NCBI GenBank assembly: GCA_008828725.1
Contig: MEHQ01000061.1
Span: 186,001-250,000, forward strand
Length of the DNA stretch: 64,000 bases
From: Saccharina japonica
Taxonomy: Eukaryota > Sar > Phaeophyceae > Laminariales > Laminariaceae
Direction of reading: 5' to 3'
Below the pieces are notes generated by a model. The model saw only the letters and a program-made list of their open reading frames with translations, was not told the DNA's origin and searched no databases. The position numbers and the translations under genes were made by a program. Below are positions 62,123-64,000 of the stretch, in pieces; the first letter of the stretch is position 1, and every line of letters begins with the position of its first letter.

Positions 62123-64000
62123 CTGAAGAATGGAGTAGCGATCGGTCAAAGTTGGAGAATATAAGGCTTGTCAAACGATCCTCATGTGTACATTGATTCT
62201 GAGCCTCAGAGCATTCACCACTAGTATATAGCACATAGGATGTGAGCGAATTATTCGAATAGAGGTATTACGTCCACCCAACTACTTCCAGCACAACCAT
62301 TATTCTTACTGAGTCTACACTCAATGGATACACAAGCCGCATAACTAGTATTCGTACTGAATATATACTCAATGGATATACAAGCTCTGTGGCTTGAAGT
62401 ACGAGCCATTTATAACACGTGAGTTGTAATCAGGAAGCGGTAATCCACGATGTCCATCTCCAGCTCCCAGAATATTGCAAAAATCAGAGACAGAAACCCC
62501 CTTTATGGCGGCGACCATTCAATTAACAAGGCACGATGTGACGTGACTTGTTCACAAGTGTCATAAAGTCGCCGCACGTCGACCATTATCTATCAGATAA
62601 CTCAATACAAATACAACATGGCCCTTGCGCTAGCAGTCAGCTCTACCTGTAATATGTCTGATATGGTAGTGTTCCATGCTACTGAGCCCTGAGTAAAAAG
62701 GACGCCGTACTAACGCGGCGAAAAACATTGGTCACATCAGCAGGGTATTGATGCATATTTGTCAACACCCCTGCATCAATTGAAATCGCATCTGCGGAAA
62801 GATCGTTAATTATTGCGAATGCTTGTTCGTTGGAAATTCTGCCCCTAGGCTATCTGCTACCTTAACTTAACTGAGAATCCCAAAACATGTACGTAGCAAC
62901 GACATTTCGCCGCACGAGCGTAACGTTGCGAGAAAATGTATTTAATCAACTTGACAGGCTCACCAGTGAAGGAGGGAACAGTTAGCACCGTTTCTTCACT
63001 GCACAAGATATAAGTTTGGAGAGAACCCTAAGGTGTGATTTCCAAGCAACAACGAGGGTTGTGCGCGACTTCCATTGAGGGAGAGTGTTGAAAAATAGGC
63101 TAGCACAACCTATTCTTGTGATCAGTAGCGACTAGAATGTACTAGCGTATATAGCCAAAGCTCAGTAGTATGCAGTACTAAAGACGACTGGAAGTCAGCA
63201 GTGACTGCTGGGTGAGTGGTTAGGGTGCATTGCTAACTGAAGCACCATCTGGAGTCCGCCTGGCGGTTGAGCCCAAACCTCCAATTTACCGATGGCCTGC
63301 GCTCTCTGTAGTCGGCGCTGCCCAGTTTAGAATATGAAGATGCTATACAGTAGGAGGTATATCAGTGGAGGCTTGCTTCGAATAAGGAAAAAAAGGATGG
63401 ACATTAATCGTGGAGACATATTAGGAGACAAGGGCGAGTAAAGTAGAATCGGTGGAGGTTCGAACAATGCAGGTCGCTTTATGGGATTTGTTTATCTTCA
63501 ATTTAATGTATGGAGATAGAGGGCCAGGGAGGGGGGAGGGGGACCCCTGGCTGCTTCCTAAGAGTGCTTTGTTTTCAATCGAACGACAGGAAGACGCATT
63601 GCTGTCGCACTGCTGCATCCAGCGTGCGTGATTGCCGAGCCCTTGATTTATCCGCCGATGCTGCTGCTGCACCAGCTCTGAGCGAAAGACAGACCATACA
63701 TACCAGCTTATAGCAAATAATATATGTATACCTTTCACGCAGCCGTGTCCGCCGATGCAGCGAAAGGCAGGCCATACGTATTCATACAACATATCAGATA
63801 TGCATACTCACTCGTACAATCAGCATCCGTCGCGAGTAGCACCAGACAGATCAAAACGCACACTGCAATGGCGGACGGTCTTATCAAGTGGTTCATGCGG
63901 TAAACTTAACACGCACTACTGCTATAACTACTACAATCACTGTATACAGTAGTACTACTGTGACTAAGGTATTAGAGTATGCTGGACGAGCCGTGGAGTC
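62123..64000. other. Sequence right of gene B exon 2, presumably intron 1
   Basis: No beta-helix or signal-peptide exon is found on the minus strand. A degenerate tRNA-like stretch lies near 63205-63280 (TGGGTGAGTGGTTAGGG, then GGTTGAGCCC). Nothing else is recognised. Confidence 0.5.

Overview
This is a eukaryotic nuclear window. It has multi-exon genes with GT-AG introns (donors mostly GTGAG- or GTAAG-like), very low coding density, abundant microsatellites, several kinds of small DNA transposon, and degenerate TTAGGG-type tracts. The recognisable proteins combine a signal peptide, chlamydial-Pmp-like beta-helix repeats, a Cys-rich 'GYWR / GPYC..C' region and a polytopic membrane C-terminus. 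That combination is typical of stramenopile algae. A brown alga (Ectocarpus-like) is my best guess, but no rRNA or organelle marker confirms it.

Layout: (1) 1-14704 is one copy and 38419-56942 the second copy of a large direct segmental duplication; the first copy runs off the left edge. Divergence is patchy: about 98-99% identity by eye at the left, clearly lower at about 3-8 kb, and high again from about 8.7 kb to the right end. (2) Gene A lies on the minus strand from 32540 to 13826. It has ten exons whose phases all agree and encode 1564 residues, and its first intron is 9.9 kb of repeats. (3) Gene B (minus, 62122 to 56069) is a paralogue of gene A. Exons 2-10 are present and open, but exon 1 must lie beyond 64000. 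(4) A frameshifted copy of exon 1 sits on the plus strand downstream of each gene (9724-10759 and 52083-53096). (5) 33.8-38.4 kb is repeat-rich spacer with a sequence gap and a telomere-like tract. (6) 62.1-64 kb is sparse sequence, presumably intron 1 of gene B.

The two genes are strongly diverged in exons 2-8. Their last two exons lie inside the duplication and differ at only about three residues, so the edge of the homogenised block falls in the intron before exon 9. Together with the antisense exon-1 relics, this points to recombination or gene conversion repeatedly reshuffling a family of large surface proteins.

The most striking mobile DNA is a complete 4.8-kb insertion at 45700-50501 in copy 2. 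It has short terminal inverted repeats, a 7-bp direct repeat, and a matching empty site in copy 1. Inside are a seven-copy satellite of about 180 bp and a giant inverted array of palindromic subrepeats, that is, a foldback-type element that itself carries a nested MITE. Other elements include a hAT-like insertion with an 8-bp target duplication just upstream of gene A, and nested TA-target MITEs that can be ordered in time using the duplication. No transposase, reverse transcriptase, rRNA or credible tRNA gene was found.
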